Of a stretch of 64,000 nt of DNA, positions 13,831 through 26,575 are shown one piece after another. The position numbers were made by a program, and so were the translations under genes. Origin of the DNA: Alviniconcha marisindica (Eukaryota > Mollusca > Gastropoda > Provannidae). The DNA lies in the NCBI GenBank assembly GCA_018857735.1, contig JABMCL010001079.1, positions 672,501 through 736,500 of the forward strand. Reading direction: 5' to 3'. Under the pieces are notes generated by a model, which worked only from the letters and a program-made list of their open reading frames with translations, was not told the DNA's origin and did no database searches. Within the stretch, counting starts at the first letter, position 1. Every line of letters starts with the position of its first letter.

Positions 13831-16800
13831 TTAAGAGCAGCCGATGGCGAATGGAAACCTGTTTCTGGGCAACGAGAAAGGAAAGAAGGGAGAGAAAAAA
13901 AATACCCAGAGCTACAATTGTTTATTGTTGTTTTCCATTATAGATCGCCCACCTGCCCACCCCCAAAGTCCAGCACAGACTTGAACGCTTACCAAGTTTC
14001 CTACATAACCGAGTGAAGGTGCATATAGCCCTTAGCCCGCACCACCGTCAAACGTGAGTTTGGCAAAGGTCTCGATGGTAGGTGCACTGTGTAATATGGC
14101 AGGTAAACACTTCCACCTGGATTCGTCCGGCCTCCCGCGTCATTCAGCAATTGGAGCCCCTACTGGTACCCCTTACCGCACATCCTGCCTCCCGCCTACC
14201 TGTGCCCACCAACCCTACTCAACTACCTGTACCAAGCAAGCTGAGGAGGCCCACACGCTCACTGCCGAATGACCGAACGTATAACGATTTGACCTTCAGC
14301 TAAGAACATCGGCAGCGTAACATGCACATGCGTGTGCCGCTTGTTTGTTGAGAATGCTCTGCAGACAAAATAGACGAGCTAAGAAAAGATCAAACGACAA
14401 AGGAGCTACCTATGAAAAGACAGGACGATTTCTAGTCGAACATCAAGGTGGGGTGATCGTCTTTCTGGTGTCTTCCACTTTGTAGCAGTCGGACTCTACC
14501 CCCCCTCCCCCCCGGCACCCCATGTTTTTCTTCCCATCCAGCCCCCCCCCCCGTTCCTCACACCACCAGGGGGGGGGGGAACAAGAAAAAGTAAGTGCCA
14601 AAATGTTTTCATGTGCCAAAATGTTTTCTCAAAAAGTGCATATTAAAAATACATATATATATATATATATATAACAGTCAGTCACGTGAATACATTTGAA
14701 AATTATCATGAGTCAAATAAACTTCTGCAGCTAATCATTCCGTGCGCATTCCAATGGTGTCCAGTCGGTGTTACACTTCCACCCCCCCCCCCCCCCCATT
14801 TAAAAAACAACAACGGGCGAGTGGGTAGAGGAGGGGGTAACTAGGTCAGTATGCATAACCAGCTAAGAACCGAAAAAGGGTGGGATGGGGGGGGGGGGGG
14901 GGGGGGACTAGGTCAGTGCGAATAACCAGTTATCAGGATTAGACTCACAACGAAGGCAATTACGTACTCTAAGTTTAGCTCCGGTCGCTGGAGTTTCACA
15001 AATTACCCCCATTTCTTATCTGAAAATGCCCCTCGACTGCTGAGCCTGCATACAGTCTGACGGCCTGGTTCATTCAATCACATTTCACAAGCCCCTGAAG
15101 TGTGTCGATGTTTTGATGTCAATCAGCGTGAAGACGTCTGGCGGGTTTACCGTGCCAAGACCGAAACACTGAGACGCCTGGGGTGATACAACCTCTTATT
15201 TTGACGAAGAGATAATTTTGCTAAACCTGGAACAACAACAAAAATGAACACCAGTGATGTGCGGCAATTGAACCGTTGGCACTTTCTCCCAACACAAGTT
15301 TGTTAATCGGAAAGGATAATTTAAGAAAACATATACTGTCCGCTTAAGCGTCAACTCAGTGGCAGGGTGGTTTCTTTCTTTCCTGCTTGGTTCCGGCCTT
15401 GATCCTAACAGTATTTGCTATGATTATCCCGGTACCGCGGTTATATAGTAGGAAACGTAAGAGTTAAGCTGAAGACTGTAACTGAATGCCCGTCTGTTGA
15501 ATGCTCGTTGTGAGAACATACACCGGCTAGTACTGAAACCTGTACAGGCTCACCAAACTGCATGCGAATAACTGGCGAATAGTACTTCTTCTTCTGAACT
15601 TTATAAAAACGTACGGGTTGGCCGCGCAAAAGACAAGAACTCTGACCAGCCCGCACATGCTAGAACTTAATAAAAAATAAAAAAAGTTAAAAAAATACAC
15701 CCACCTCCACCCCCGCACATGCACTTAATAAAAAATATATATATATATAAAATACACCCACCTCCACCCCCTCATCAAATTCAGACTCAGATTCCTGATC
15801 GTGCGAGAAGTTCAGAGTCAGCATTATACCAGGTTTAATTTGATTTGGACACGTCTGACAACACCGCGTCAGGTATAATTCAAATGCATACAATATTCAC
15901 CAAAAACAACGGTCAGTGGAGGCAGGTTAGAGTGTGTGTTTTTAAGAGGTTGGGAGGGGGGGGGGGGCGAAAAACAAAAGCAACAAACAAACAAATCAAA
16001 AACACCTAAACGTTGAGCTTTATGTTAATGCGGCGTAGTGGGTGTCCTTCAGGGTGAAGACCCTGGACGGTTCAGCCGCCGGGCCGTTCATACCATACGG
16101 GTTTTGCTGTGGCAGACAAAGGTTGCGAACTGGCAGTCCCTCAATGTTGCAGGTCAGCTGCATCGTATAGTCACTGAGTAGTCACTGTGCATTTAGTGGT
16201 CACTGTGACACTGAGTATTAACTTGACATGGCCAACGTCGCTACTGAGCCGCCGCTTAGCTGTCATGATCCACACTCAAGCAGTCTCCACCACAGTAGTC
16301 TGTCTCCGGCAAAACCTAACACTGGAAAGACTCGAGACGCCGTTATCAAGTTCCAGGAAGATTGGCGTGCCTCCTCAAAACAAAAATAAATTGTACATGC
16401 CAAAAACAGCCGCGGAACGGGCGGAAATGCAGAAACTTAACCCCGCTGCACGCGGGAAAGACAAGCTTTGCTATTAAGGCGGATGGCGGCGCTTGGGGCA
16501 AAGTCCCCCCCCCCCCCCCCCCCGCCCCCCCCCACCAATCAAGCAAACCAATCAAAGTGCACCAGCATGATTCCAACCCAGTTAGCGGCAAAACACAGCG
16601 CAACCCCAGCTGATGAGAAGTCTTTTCATATCTCCGAGGCAAGATTACGGTCCCCGCCAGCTACCGGTAGCCTACACACTGGCTCCTCAGTTAGGTTCAG
16701 GGTACGGAGGAGGACGTTAGTGGGGGAAGCCATCGACTGGCAGTAGCACCACGAAAAAATAAATCACCCCAAGGGACACTGATGGGGGAACGTTTGCGGC

Positions 16801-17329
16801 TCCGTGCCTGCCCGGCCGCTATCGATAGAGCCCGCCGCCAAATGGGAATTATCATGGACAGGTGGGAAACGCTAAACCAACCCCCTCCCCTCCCTCCGGT
16901 GCGCCTTTCAAAACAGCCGACGCCAGCGACTGAGGAAACGGTGTTGATGCGGCGATCATAATATATAAACTAACTTGGTTCCCAGATTAGAAACTGCGTG
17001 CCTTATTTTTTTTTGCATTTAACCAGATACTTCACCGAAAATTAAGTACAATACGGAATGGGGTGCTCAAGTTGTGAGAGTCCCCATGATCAGTTATTTT
17101 CAAATTCCAGTTGTCTCATCACACAATACTTGTCAGTTGTCAAGGTCAAACGGAAGTATAGAGATACGCTTGTTACTGACTGTGCTGGCTTGCTTCTGTT
17201 TGATGTTGACGGTCCTGTGTTCAGAAGTGCAAGCCATCTTTTTACACGGCTTGTGCGATTCGTCCTAAGGTGACCCTACTACGCCGCGGTAGCCAGGTCT
17301 GACGGGACCTTAAATAAGTTCAAATCCAA
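13831..17329. other. No gene recognised
   Basis: Contains local duplications ACTAGGTCAGTatgcATAACCAG (14840 and 14909) and ATACACCCACCTCCACCCC (15697 and 15752), plus homopolymer C and G runs. No coding signal is evident. Confidence 0.65.
14652..14674 (+). repeat. Short (AT)n
   Basis: About 11 AT units. Confidence 0.85.
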
Positions 17330-17715
17330 GCGGAACTCGCTGCTGACTAACCCTCAGAGCTCAGACGCTCTGTGAACAGGGGGTGGAGCTGAGCTTTCAT
17401 AAAATGAGTTAGATGAGGTTTTACTTCAGTTGCCGATCTCAACAGCTGTTTCTGTGGACACTGTCTTTGTGACTTTGTTCCCAACAACGGCCCGTTGAAA
17501 TAGCAAGTTGCAAGGTACACAAGTTGCTTTGCTCTGGCTGGTTCCCTACCACCTTAATATCTATTGTTCTGGTGGTGGCGGTCCTGCACTTTGCGGGTCG
17601 GAGTGCGGCGCTTGGGACTGACGAGCATCACTTAGTTCCCCCCTCCCCCCCCCCCTCCCCCTCCACCCCTAATAAACCGTATGAGGTTTCTGGCTGTGGA
17701 CGTTAATCCCCATGG
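17330..17715 (+). mobile_element. Unnamed SINE-like family E, copy 3
   Basis: GTGGAGCTGAGCTTTCATAA, CCGTTGAAATAGCAAGTTGC, TATTGTTCTGGTGGTGGCGG and a tail with CCCTAATAAACCGTATGAGG then TGGACGTTAATC. It is the most complete of the three copies. Confidence 0.6.
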
Positions 17716-18183
17716 GTGGGGGGAAAAACTCCTCATGAATTATTCACTGAGTGTGAGAAACTGAGTCGTTTTGCACTAACCGCCGACCACTGACAAAGCA
17801 TTTCTGATTTGATAGTCGAAAGGCATGCGTACCAAAACTCATCTTCGTCAAATCACGTACATAGATTTTGGCCGGAGCGAAGGGGGAACTCGTTGCAAGT
17901 CCAACCAAGTTTTCACGTACGGTTTACCGAGCAATACCATACATAGACAGCCCTTTGCAGACTGAACCGCAGACACACCAGTTCAATTGCTCTTACCACG
18001 AGTCAGCGAAAACAGTAAATACAAGTTTTTTTTTTTAAATTGAATAGTGGATACACACGACAAAAGCTGTATTTTGTAATTTCTATACTGCGCGAACTGG
18101 AAATTGTTCCTATTGGCCAGAAATTCCAGTTGCCGAGCGGCCAGTCACTGAGTCGCGGTACTCTGTGTCTAAGCGGCAGCGGT

Positions 18184-18207
18184 TTTGTGTTAGTGTTAGT
18201 GTTAGTG

Positions 18208-18305
<98 letters not shown>
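18184..18305 (+). repeat. (TTAGTG)n then (GT)n
   Basis: Four TTAGTG units run into ~95 bp of GT. Confidence 0.9.
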
Positions 18306-18306
<1 letters not shown>

Positions 18307-18606
18307 CAGTGAGTGAGTCAGTGTCCCCATCATGTGACCAATACGTTTTCTTTCAAATAAAGATAACACTTGTTTTGCATACACATAATTATAATACCAT
18401 GGCCGACATAAACGTACTAAACAGTCTTGATGAAAAGACTGATCAAAAGCGCTGTATTAAAAATAAACAAATAAGTAGAACGGACAGCTTGGCTGGTTTA
18501 AGAACGGACGGTCAAGCCATTCGCCGACACGTTCTAAGCGGTCTGGTCCGACCCTAACGACATGCTGGTCCATATGACATAAAGGCATACACTGTTAATA
18601 CTAATG

Positions 18607-18714
<108 letters not shown>

Positions 18715-18792
18715 GAACGTCTCATCTCGACATAAGCTCTAAGCGCCTCACAACAGCAAACTGAAGAGAACGACTATTACTACACACGCAAT

Positions 18793-18834
18793 CGCGCGCG
18801 CGCGCGCACACACACACGCACGCACGCAGAGAGA

Positions 18835-18873
<39 letters not shown>
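18793..18873 (+). repeat. (CG)n(AC)n(GA)n compound microsatellite
   Basis: CGCGCGCGCG, then ACACAC, then ~45 bp GA. Confidence 0.9.
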
Positions 18874-18877
<4 letters not shown>

Positions 18878-19109
18878 GCGCTTGACTGACCGGCTGGTCG
18901 GAACATCAAAAGCAAAAACAAACAAACAACTCCTAACTTGAATGGCTATTTGTTTCAGGTAAGCTGTCGATCGCCAGTACGGCCAAAGCCGGACCAGGTC
19001 TTGCATGTGGCACCGGCTGCCATGTGCCAAAGTGGCTCCAGCTGAAAGCCAGCGGGAGATGCCAAAGTGAGACAGAACAATGGCATCAAAGGAATAACAA
19101 GCAAAACAA

Positions 19110-19114
19110 AACTC

Positions 19115-19180
<66 letters not shown>
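19110..19180 (+). repeat. (CT)n microsatellite
   Basis: About 70 bp CT with one early interruption. Confidence 0.95.
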
Positions 19181-19182
<2 letters not shown>

Positions 19183-19199
19183 GGCTATGTGTCTTTTAG

Positions 19200-21100
19200 G
19201 TGTTAAAAGATCTCTCCGCAGTGTCGAACCACGGATAATTTGTCAGTTTTCTCAGTTTCAGTGCGCATAAGGTATGAAATGAAAGTTTCACATCTTCCGC
19301 TGCCTCCCTGATATAATCGTCCGGGTTGGTTGGGCGCAAAAAAAGAAAAAGAAAAAAGTCACTTACTTACCATACTTTTCTTTCTAATTGCTTCATTTTA
19401 CAACGTATTCAGAAACTAAAACGAAACCTCTCTATATCAATTAGTATCTTCTCAGCTTAGTCAGTAGTAGTTTGAAACAACGGCCGCAATGGAAATTTGT
19501 CAGCCTTTGTAGTTAAAAAGTAAGTAGGGAGATGATTTGGAAACAATGCTGGTGAATGGACCGGGGAGGTAGAAATTAGGACAAGCAAGAAACTCCCGGC
19601 TGTGGTCAAAGCACGCGTGGCTATATTCTGACATACGCCAGGAAGAACATGTATCAGCTCCGGGTTCTCAACAAAAGGGACCTTAATTTCTGCATCCGTA
19701 GTCCCCCACTGCGGAAGCGGCGTTAAAGTTTTATGAGTTTATCAGTCCTTTAGAAATCTTACATAGACAAAAGTCACGCACTGTGTGCATGATCCGCCCA
19801 TGTCTGTAAAACTGATCCAAGTCGACTCAGCGGTTTTATCCTGATGCCTGCACGGTCGGCCGATAGGAACTTGCCAAAAAGAAAAAAAGAAAGAAATTGC
19901 AGTTTTATCTCTCCCATATCTCAGCTCAGTGCAACCTTGAATGACATGAAAATGTAAAAATTCTATTAATTTGCTAATATCCTGCAAAGTTTGAAATGTT
20001 TCCTTTACATAAGGTCCAAAAAAGGGACAATGTTCGTGGACAATGTCAATGTTCTCAGGCAAAACGTGTTCTATCAAAATGGTCGAAGAGATTAAAATAA
20101 AAACAGGACATTTGTTGTAAAATGCTCTGTTGATTTTGTTTTGAATTTAGAAGCCGAGTTCTGTGAGTGACGATTAACAGGACTGGATGCACAAAACACT
20201 GTCAAATGCCACACTGAGCTGGCGACGTGGACGCGACTGACTCGTGCTGAACTTCAAAGACAGAAAACGCGGTCTACGACGCTGACTCAACATCCAATCC
20301 TGCTAATCGTCATAAACGAAACTTTAGTTTAAAAATTCAACACAGAATCAACGGGGGGGGTACTTGAAAACAAAATCCTTGTACTTAGTTTGATCTTTTC
20401 AACCTGTTGGACAAAACATGTTTTGTGAACGCTAGTTCCTTTAAAATGTCGCTGCAATGAACGGTATTGCGGCCGCCAGAACGTGGCACTTATGATGCCC
20501 GTGTGAGTTGAAAAATAAACCAGCTGAAATGTATCCTGCTTTTAGTACGGCAGCACACTTACTTACTTACTTACTTATGGGGGGCCTACAATTAATGCCT
20601 TTACAAGTGACGAAAAAGTGCATGGGCGCATTTTCAACGCGCAGTCAGATGATACATGTAAAATATAACATGAATACTTTGCAGTACAGGATGAGGTGTG
20701 CGAATCCGATGTACTCCCGCAAAGGTCGGGGGGAAAAATAGTCTCGGAAAACTGGTTCAGCTAAACTGAGCACGCAAAGTCACCTTTGAAGAAGTCACTG
20801 AAGTGGCAAAATGCCGCCGATTAGCGAAAGGTTTGAGTTATATTGCCCCAACGCCGGACCCACCCAAGCACCTATCCACACGTCACTCAGAATCAAACAA
20901 AATCGCGTTTTTCGTCGTATACCGCTAATAGAACCAGCCCTTGCTGCCACCAAAGATTAATACTATGCTTGGCTGTACACAGGCAATCTTTGCTGTCACC
21001 TACTGCGTATATATCCGGGTTCCCGGCATATTTCTTTGCTGGGCAGTCAACTTTAGCGAGCTGATACTGATACGGAGATTTGAACCTGGCTGTAGAAGCA
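19200..21100. other. No gene recognised; one plain open frame
   Basis: The minus frame 19742-20077 (111 codons) has protein-like composition at its start (PENIDIVHEHCPFFGPYV) but matches no family I know. Nothing else is seen. Confidence 0.5.
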
Positions 21101-21145
21101 TACACATAGAACACACACAACCGGCGTATATATATATATTGGAAT

Positions 21146-21392
21146 CAGTGAACACACACACACACACACATATGCACACTAAGCCTCTTTTTCTCACAGC
21201 ATGCGCACACGCGCGCGCACACACACACACACTATTTATGCGTGCGGGCGTGGCACACGCACGCCCCTGTGGCACCTTGCGGTAATTAGTGATCCGCCAA
21301 CAACAACAACAAAAAGATATAGGCGCCATTCAGATTCCTTGCTCTCTGTACTACAGAGGCAGCTTGAGACCTTCAAAGCCCGAAAGTCAGTG

Positions 21393-21459
<67 letters not shown>

Positions 21460-21689
21460 GCACACTAAGCCTCTTTTTCTCACAGCATGCGCACACGCGC
21501 GCGCGCGCGCACACACACACACACTATTTATGCGTGCGGGCGTGACACACGCACACTGCACACACCTGTGGCACCCTGCGGTAATTAGTGATCCGCCAAC
21601 AACAACAACAAAAGATATAGGGCCATTCAGATTCCTTGCTCTCTGTACTACAGAGGCAGCTTGAGACCTTCAAAGCCCGAAAGTCAGTG

Positions 21690-21734
<45 letters not shown>

Positions 21735-21764
21735 GCACACTAAGCCTCTTTTTCTCACAGCATG

Positions 21765-21826
<62 letters not shown>

Positions 21827-21997
21827 TTTATGCGTGCGGGCGTGACACACGCACACTGCACACACCTGTGGCACCCTGCGGTAATTAGTGATCCGCCAAC
21901 AACAACAACAAAAATATATAGGCGCCATTCAGATTCCTTGCTCTCTGTACTACAGAGGCAGCTTGAGACCTTCAAAGCCCGGGCACTCAAAGTCAAG
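21146..21997 (+). repeat. Three-copy tandem repeat (~280-bp unit) with internal (AC)n
   Basis: Anchor ATATGCACACTAAGCCTCTT occurs at about 21170, 21455 and 21730. Each is followed by CTATTTATGCGTGCGGGCGT, GGTAATTAGTGATCCGCCAA and CTTGAGACCTTCAAAGCCCG. Copies differ mainly in (AC)n and (GC)n length. Confidence 0.85.
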
Positions 21998-21999
21998 TC

Positions 22000-24768
22000 T
22001 CTGCCCTTGAAGGAGTCTGAGTTGGTCAACTAATGACTGATACCGGCACGTGATATGGATGTGCTTTCACGTGATACCCATAGGTGATGGGGATGGTGTT
22101 GGGTTTGGGGAGGGGGTGGTGTGGGGATAATCAGATGACCTGCTAACGCGTATTTATTTTTTAATTTTTTTTTTTAAATGGCCAAAACTCATGAAGACCG
22201 AAGACGTACAAAACTGGAAGTCTAACACAAAGTTGATTGCCAGCTTCGGTCCTTCAAAGGCACTCAAAGTCAGTTTTCTTCCCTTGATTGAGGGGTTCTG
22301 GGTTGGTCAGAAAATCGTTTAATGATCCAAGCATACTGATGCACAGATGAGCTCTCTCGTGACACACAAGGGTGAGTGGGGAAAGGGGAAAAAACAACTT
22401 AAGACGACATGATAACGCAAGCCAAGGCTTGTGAAGATCGTAGACATGAACCACCTTCTCAAAACATATTTTGTCCAGCAGACGGACAAGATCAAACTGA
22501 ATGATTAATGCTTAACTTTTTTCTTGCACGGCTCTCTCGTGTTCTCCCCCTCCCTCCCCCCATCTCTACCCATACGCTTCATTCCACACTCAACAAGCCA
22601 TTTACAGACAGGCCACTATTATCAGAGAGTTCAAGATTCTGCTGTAATGGATTGGGCAAACAGGAAGGTTCTGAGGTCGGATTTGAACTGAGACAATGTT
22701 AAGACATTTCTGAGGGTGGCCGGCAGTGACTGAGGGCGCCATGAAACCGAAGCAACGTTCCCGTAAAGATTTCAGGTTTTGCTTTGGAATTTTGAGCAGC
22801 ATTTTATTTGAATATTGGACTGAGTAAGCCACTATACTATTATGCTCATTTTCTGCCATTTCACCTGAACTATCAATTACACCCCACCCCCGCTTTTTTC
22901 TTTTCTTTTTTTCTCTCTTTTTTTCTTAAAGAATGAGTAAACTGAACAAAGAAAGGAAAAGAAAAAAGTAAATTGAAAATAAAATAGCAAAACTAAAAAT
23001 TGGATTGTTCCTTCAATTACATTTGTCTCTCTCATAATTTACTCCAGGAATCATAGAAACAGAATTTACAATTACAAAAGAACACAAACATTTTCTAAAG
23101 GTCACTCACAAAAGGACAACCAATATGTTAAGGTCACACACACACACACACACACACATCAACAAAAAACAAAACAAAAAGAGGGGGAGAAAATCAGACA
23201 GGTAACAGTTGAAATAATTTTTCTAAAGACTTTTTCACACAGACACACACTGTTAAACAACTAAACACACCCTAGACCATCCCGTTAAAAACAAAACCAA
23301 TCACTCACCAGGCCTGCTCAATCCCCCCAAGTAGTAGCCACAAGAGAAAAGGGAGCCTGGCACTGAGTGAAGTCCCTCAAAGTCACACAGTCTTAGCGCC
23401 CACGCTCCATGGTGAAGGGTGGGAAAGTCAGAGAGAGTAGACCAGGGAAGCTGTGCACAGTGCTGTTAGTGATACTGTACACTGCAGCAATCAGGATCCT
23501 CCTGCCTCTCGTGCCAGTCCCCTTCCCAGCCGAAAGGCCATCACTGCCCGCCTGGCTTCCCTGGTAACAGATAAAGTGGGGGGGCTAGGAAGGCTCTCTG
23601 CAGGGCGCATTGCAAGGGGATTTATCGCCTGCATGTATACATGTACACTCAACTCGGATCTATGGACTGGGTGTTGTGTATGGTGTTGCTGGTGGCTGAC
23701 TGTGGGGTATCACTATGAGTAGCAACAAAATTAGTCTTGCAGTTTAACACACACACACACACACGAACGCATGCACACACACACACAAACCATTTTTGTT
23801 TTGTTTAAATGCATGTGATGATGTACACATACACTAAAATATCTTTTACCCAGCCAAGATATAACTTCCCAGCCTGTAGGTATGTGTATAGTTCTATAGT
23901 TGAGAGGTCTGGCAAACCCAAAGTACTACTGTAAGTAAATCTAAATATAATTATACAAAATATAGGTAATAGTAAACAAACAACAAAAGAAGAGCTTAAG
24001 TCATATATCTCACTTCCTGCCGTACCACAATATCTCAATCAATTGTTTTTCCACAACCCCTTTTATTCACATGTTGATGATAATGTCCCATTTTTATTGT
24101 GCACAAATCCATTAACTTGAATGCTTAGTGCACTGAAGGAGATTTAAATTTAAAAACAAACAAACAAAAACAACAACAACAAAATGTAACATAATAACCC
24201 TGCAAGCACATGTGTGAAAAACTGCATCATTCATACATGCATATTTATACAGGTGTCTTCATTACGCTGGTAACAACTGCTAGAACCAGTAGAAGAGATG
24301 AATTAGACTTGAACAGTCAGTACCACCCCAAGAAGGGTCTATTTTTGTACCCCTATCATTGCCAAGGTCAGTGCTGACTCCAACTGTACTGATAACTGAT
24401 GACCCCACTGGGAGCCAGCGATTCTCTGATAACTCCCAGTACCAGAATTTGCTTACCCTTTAACTGATATTAGTGATAGTAAAATCACTTACCTTTTTCT
24501 CTGTTTTTTTTAATTTTTTATGTCAGTACAGTTTTGAAAAGGTACAAATGATTGGTGGTGCAGAAATTCCTAAGCTGAATTTTCAGATACTGGAGGTCTG
24601 AAGAGTCTTTATCTATTCTAAAACTGCTTACTTGAAAATGCTTCCTGGATCAGTGTCTGCTTGATGTACACAGCAAATGACTGAACATTAATTTTATGTA
24701 CTTAAGACAGTCTGGAAGTGTTTTCTTAAGCTTTTTATTTTGTGTGTTATTTTCGTTGGATTTCATTT
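22000..24768. other. No gene recognised
   Basis: Mostly unique AT-rich DNA with short (AC)n at 23137-23158 and 23748-23790. 22000-22280 and 22250-22450 share CAAAGTCA..CCCTTGA..GGAGTCTG / GGGTTCTG..TTGGTCA blocks, a diverged duplication. No coding signal. Confidence 0.6.
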
Positions 24769-24962
24769 TGTTGTTGATGATGATGATGATGAAGTGATGC
24801 TTAACGTCCTCAGATGTCAGTTGACAAATTAGGGACAAGCTGTGACCAATGCCGAAGCGGCATGGTTCAATATAGCTTTACGTCCACGGAAACCAGAAGG
24901 CTCGTTAGGACGGACAGCCCAGGACGGCCACATCGACTCTCACACAGCTCCTGAACTATGTA
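24769..24962 (+). mobile_element. SINE-like element, family B
   Basis: Near-identical to the 52.5-kb copy. ATTTTGTTGT occurs on both sides (about 24765 and 24962), consistent with a short target-site duplication. Confidence 0.75.
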
Positions 24963-26227
24963 TTTTGTTGTCTTTTGCTTCCTCCTTATATAGACACCCT
25001 GTCTTATTTTTAATATTAGTGTATTGTCCAGTGACTTAAATAATTAAAAATAATGCTGACGCTTGTGACCACCTGTCAATATTTTTTTATTAGATCACAG
25101 CCACTCCTGGTTCAAAAAATGTCCAATACAAATTGCAGACAACAGTGAATCATAAGGTGATACCGCATGCCTAATTCTTGATTTGCAGCTGCATCGTTGA
25201 CCTGAGGTCGCTGTGCTTTTCGTAAATGCCTACCTTTTTCATGCTTTTCAAGTCTACGAAGCAGACGACACAGGGGAGACAACTCGTTCAAGCTTGCACT
25301 TTCGAAAAGAATATGAAAATCAAAACAATCCTGTATCTCAGTGCATCTTCAAAGTTTGGGTTGTAGATTATCAAACTAAACAAGAACATCGAGAACCAAC
25401 TCACAGGACAAAAAACAAAATAAACGCTTTTCTGTGAAGAAAACCCGTCTGTACGGTGAAGCACACTCAGTCCCGGCTTCAATAACATTACACCTACAGC
25501 AAGCAAAACATGCACTAAGTTGTTCCTGACGGATCTATCTTAGAATAATAAATGCCATGAAGCGCGTGATCTTTACACGCTAAGTTTCTCAAACTTAATA
25601 GTGCAGATTGTCTACCGGACTTTTTTTTCTTTTTTTCCCCCGTTTCTTCGGAGGGGGGGAGCCCCCCCCCCCCCCCCACCCCCCAAAAAAGGCAGCAATT
25701 TCTCACTTACCTCTCGAACTGAACAGCCTCCCTTCGCACTGTCCAACTTCCCAATATCCCACGCCAGGACGGCAAAAGAAATGAAAACAACGATGCTCCC
25801 GGTGACACAAAGGACAAGCGGCACTCTACCACGCCTACTCTACGACCACGGCACTCGGAGCGTGTTGTGATTTGTGTCGCCCTGTGACGCGAGACGGTAG
25901 CCGATATGACCCAGATTTACACGGTACATGTACACTGCGCTATGTTGACACGACGCGATTCGCCGCGTTTGTTTGGGGAGCCTTTTGATCCTACCCCGGG
26001 TAGGCCTAGTCAAGTTAGATTGCTCGATTGCTTTCGGTATGACTTTTATTTAGCTTTCGCTTTGGGCTTGTCAGAGATAGGCTCCTACACCGTACGGTGT
26101 GTAGTACGTGTCTGTTGCGGGTGGCTGGTCAGGGCAATGGCTCTCAAAATTTCCCCAACATCCAAATTTGTGTTGTGTTGTTCCAGTAATAATCAGTTGT
26201 GTTCGTGCATAATTTTTTGTTTTGTTT

Positions 26228-26395
26228 CTCTCAGTCTCTGTTACAATCCCCTCCCCGCCCCTTCGCTTTTCTGTTTGTTTTCTCGGGTAAAAAGAGCATT
26301 TGTTCGCCCCCCCTCTCAGTCTCTGTTACAATCCCCTCCCCGCCCCTTCGCTTTTCTGTTTGTTTTCTCGGGTAAAAAGAGCATTTGTTTCCCCC
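26228..26395 (+). repeat. 85-bp tandem duplication
   Basis: CTCTCAGTCTCTGTTACAAT through TCTCGGGTAAAAAGAGCATT is repeated twice with a C-run after each copy. Confidence 0.85.
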
Positions 26396-26461
26396 CCCCC
26401 CCCCCTCTGTTGAACGTCAACTAAGGCCGGGGGAAAGGGGTAAAAACTGAGAAAAGTATGT

Positions 26462-26575
26462 TAGGACGTACACACGCTGGACGTCCAAGTAGTGGAATGA
26501 GAGTGAGAGACTGACTGACAAAGGGACAGTCTGAGGACGTATACACGCTGTACGTCCAGGTAGTGGCATGCATCA
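26462..26575 (+). repeat. Short duplicated block
   Basis: GGACGTACACACGCTGGACG and GGACGTATACACGCTGTACG, each followed by TCCAAGTAGTGG or TCCAGGTAGTGG, lie about 70 bp apart. Confidence 0.6.

Noticed and set aside
19742..20077. 111-codon minus-strand frame
   Set aside because: Some protein-like composition but no family recognised, no splice partners, and the second half is low-complexity (Phe/Ser-rich).
25906..26424. 172-codon plus-strand frame
   Set aside because: Its second half is the 85-bp tandem duplication with C runs; no domain.
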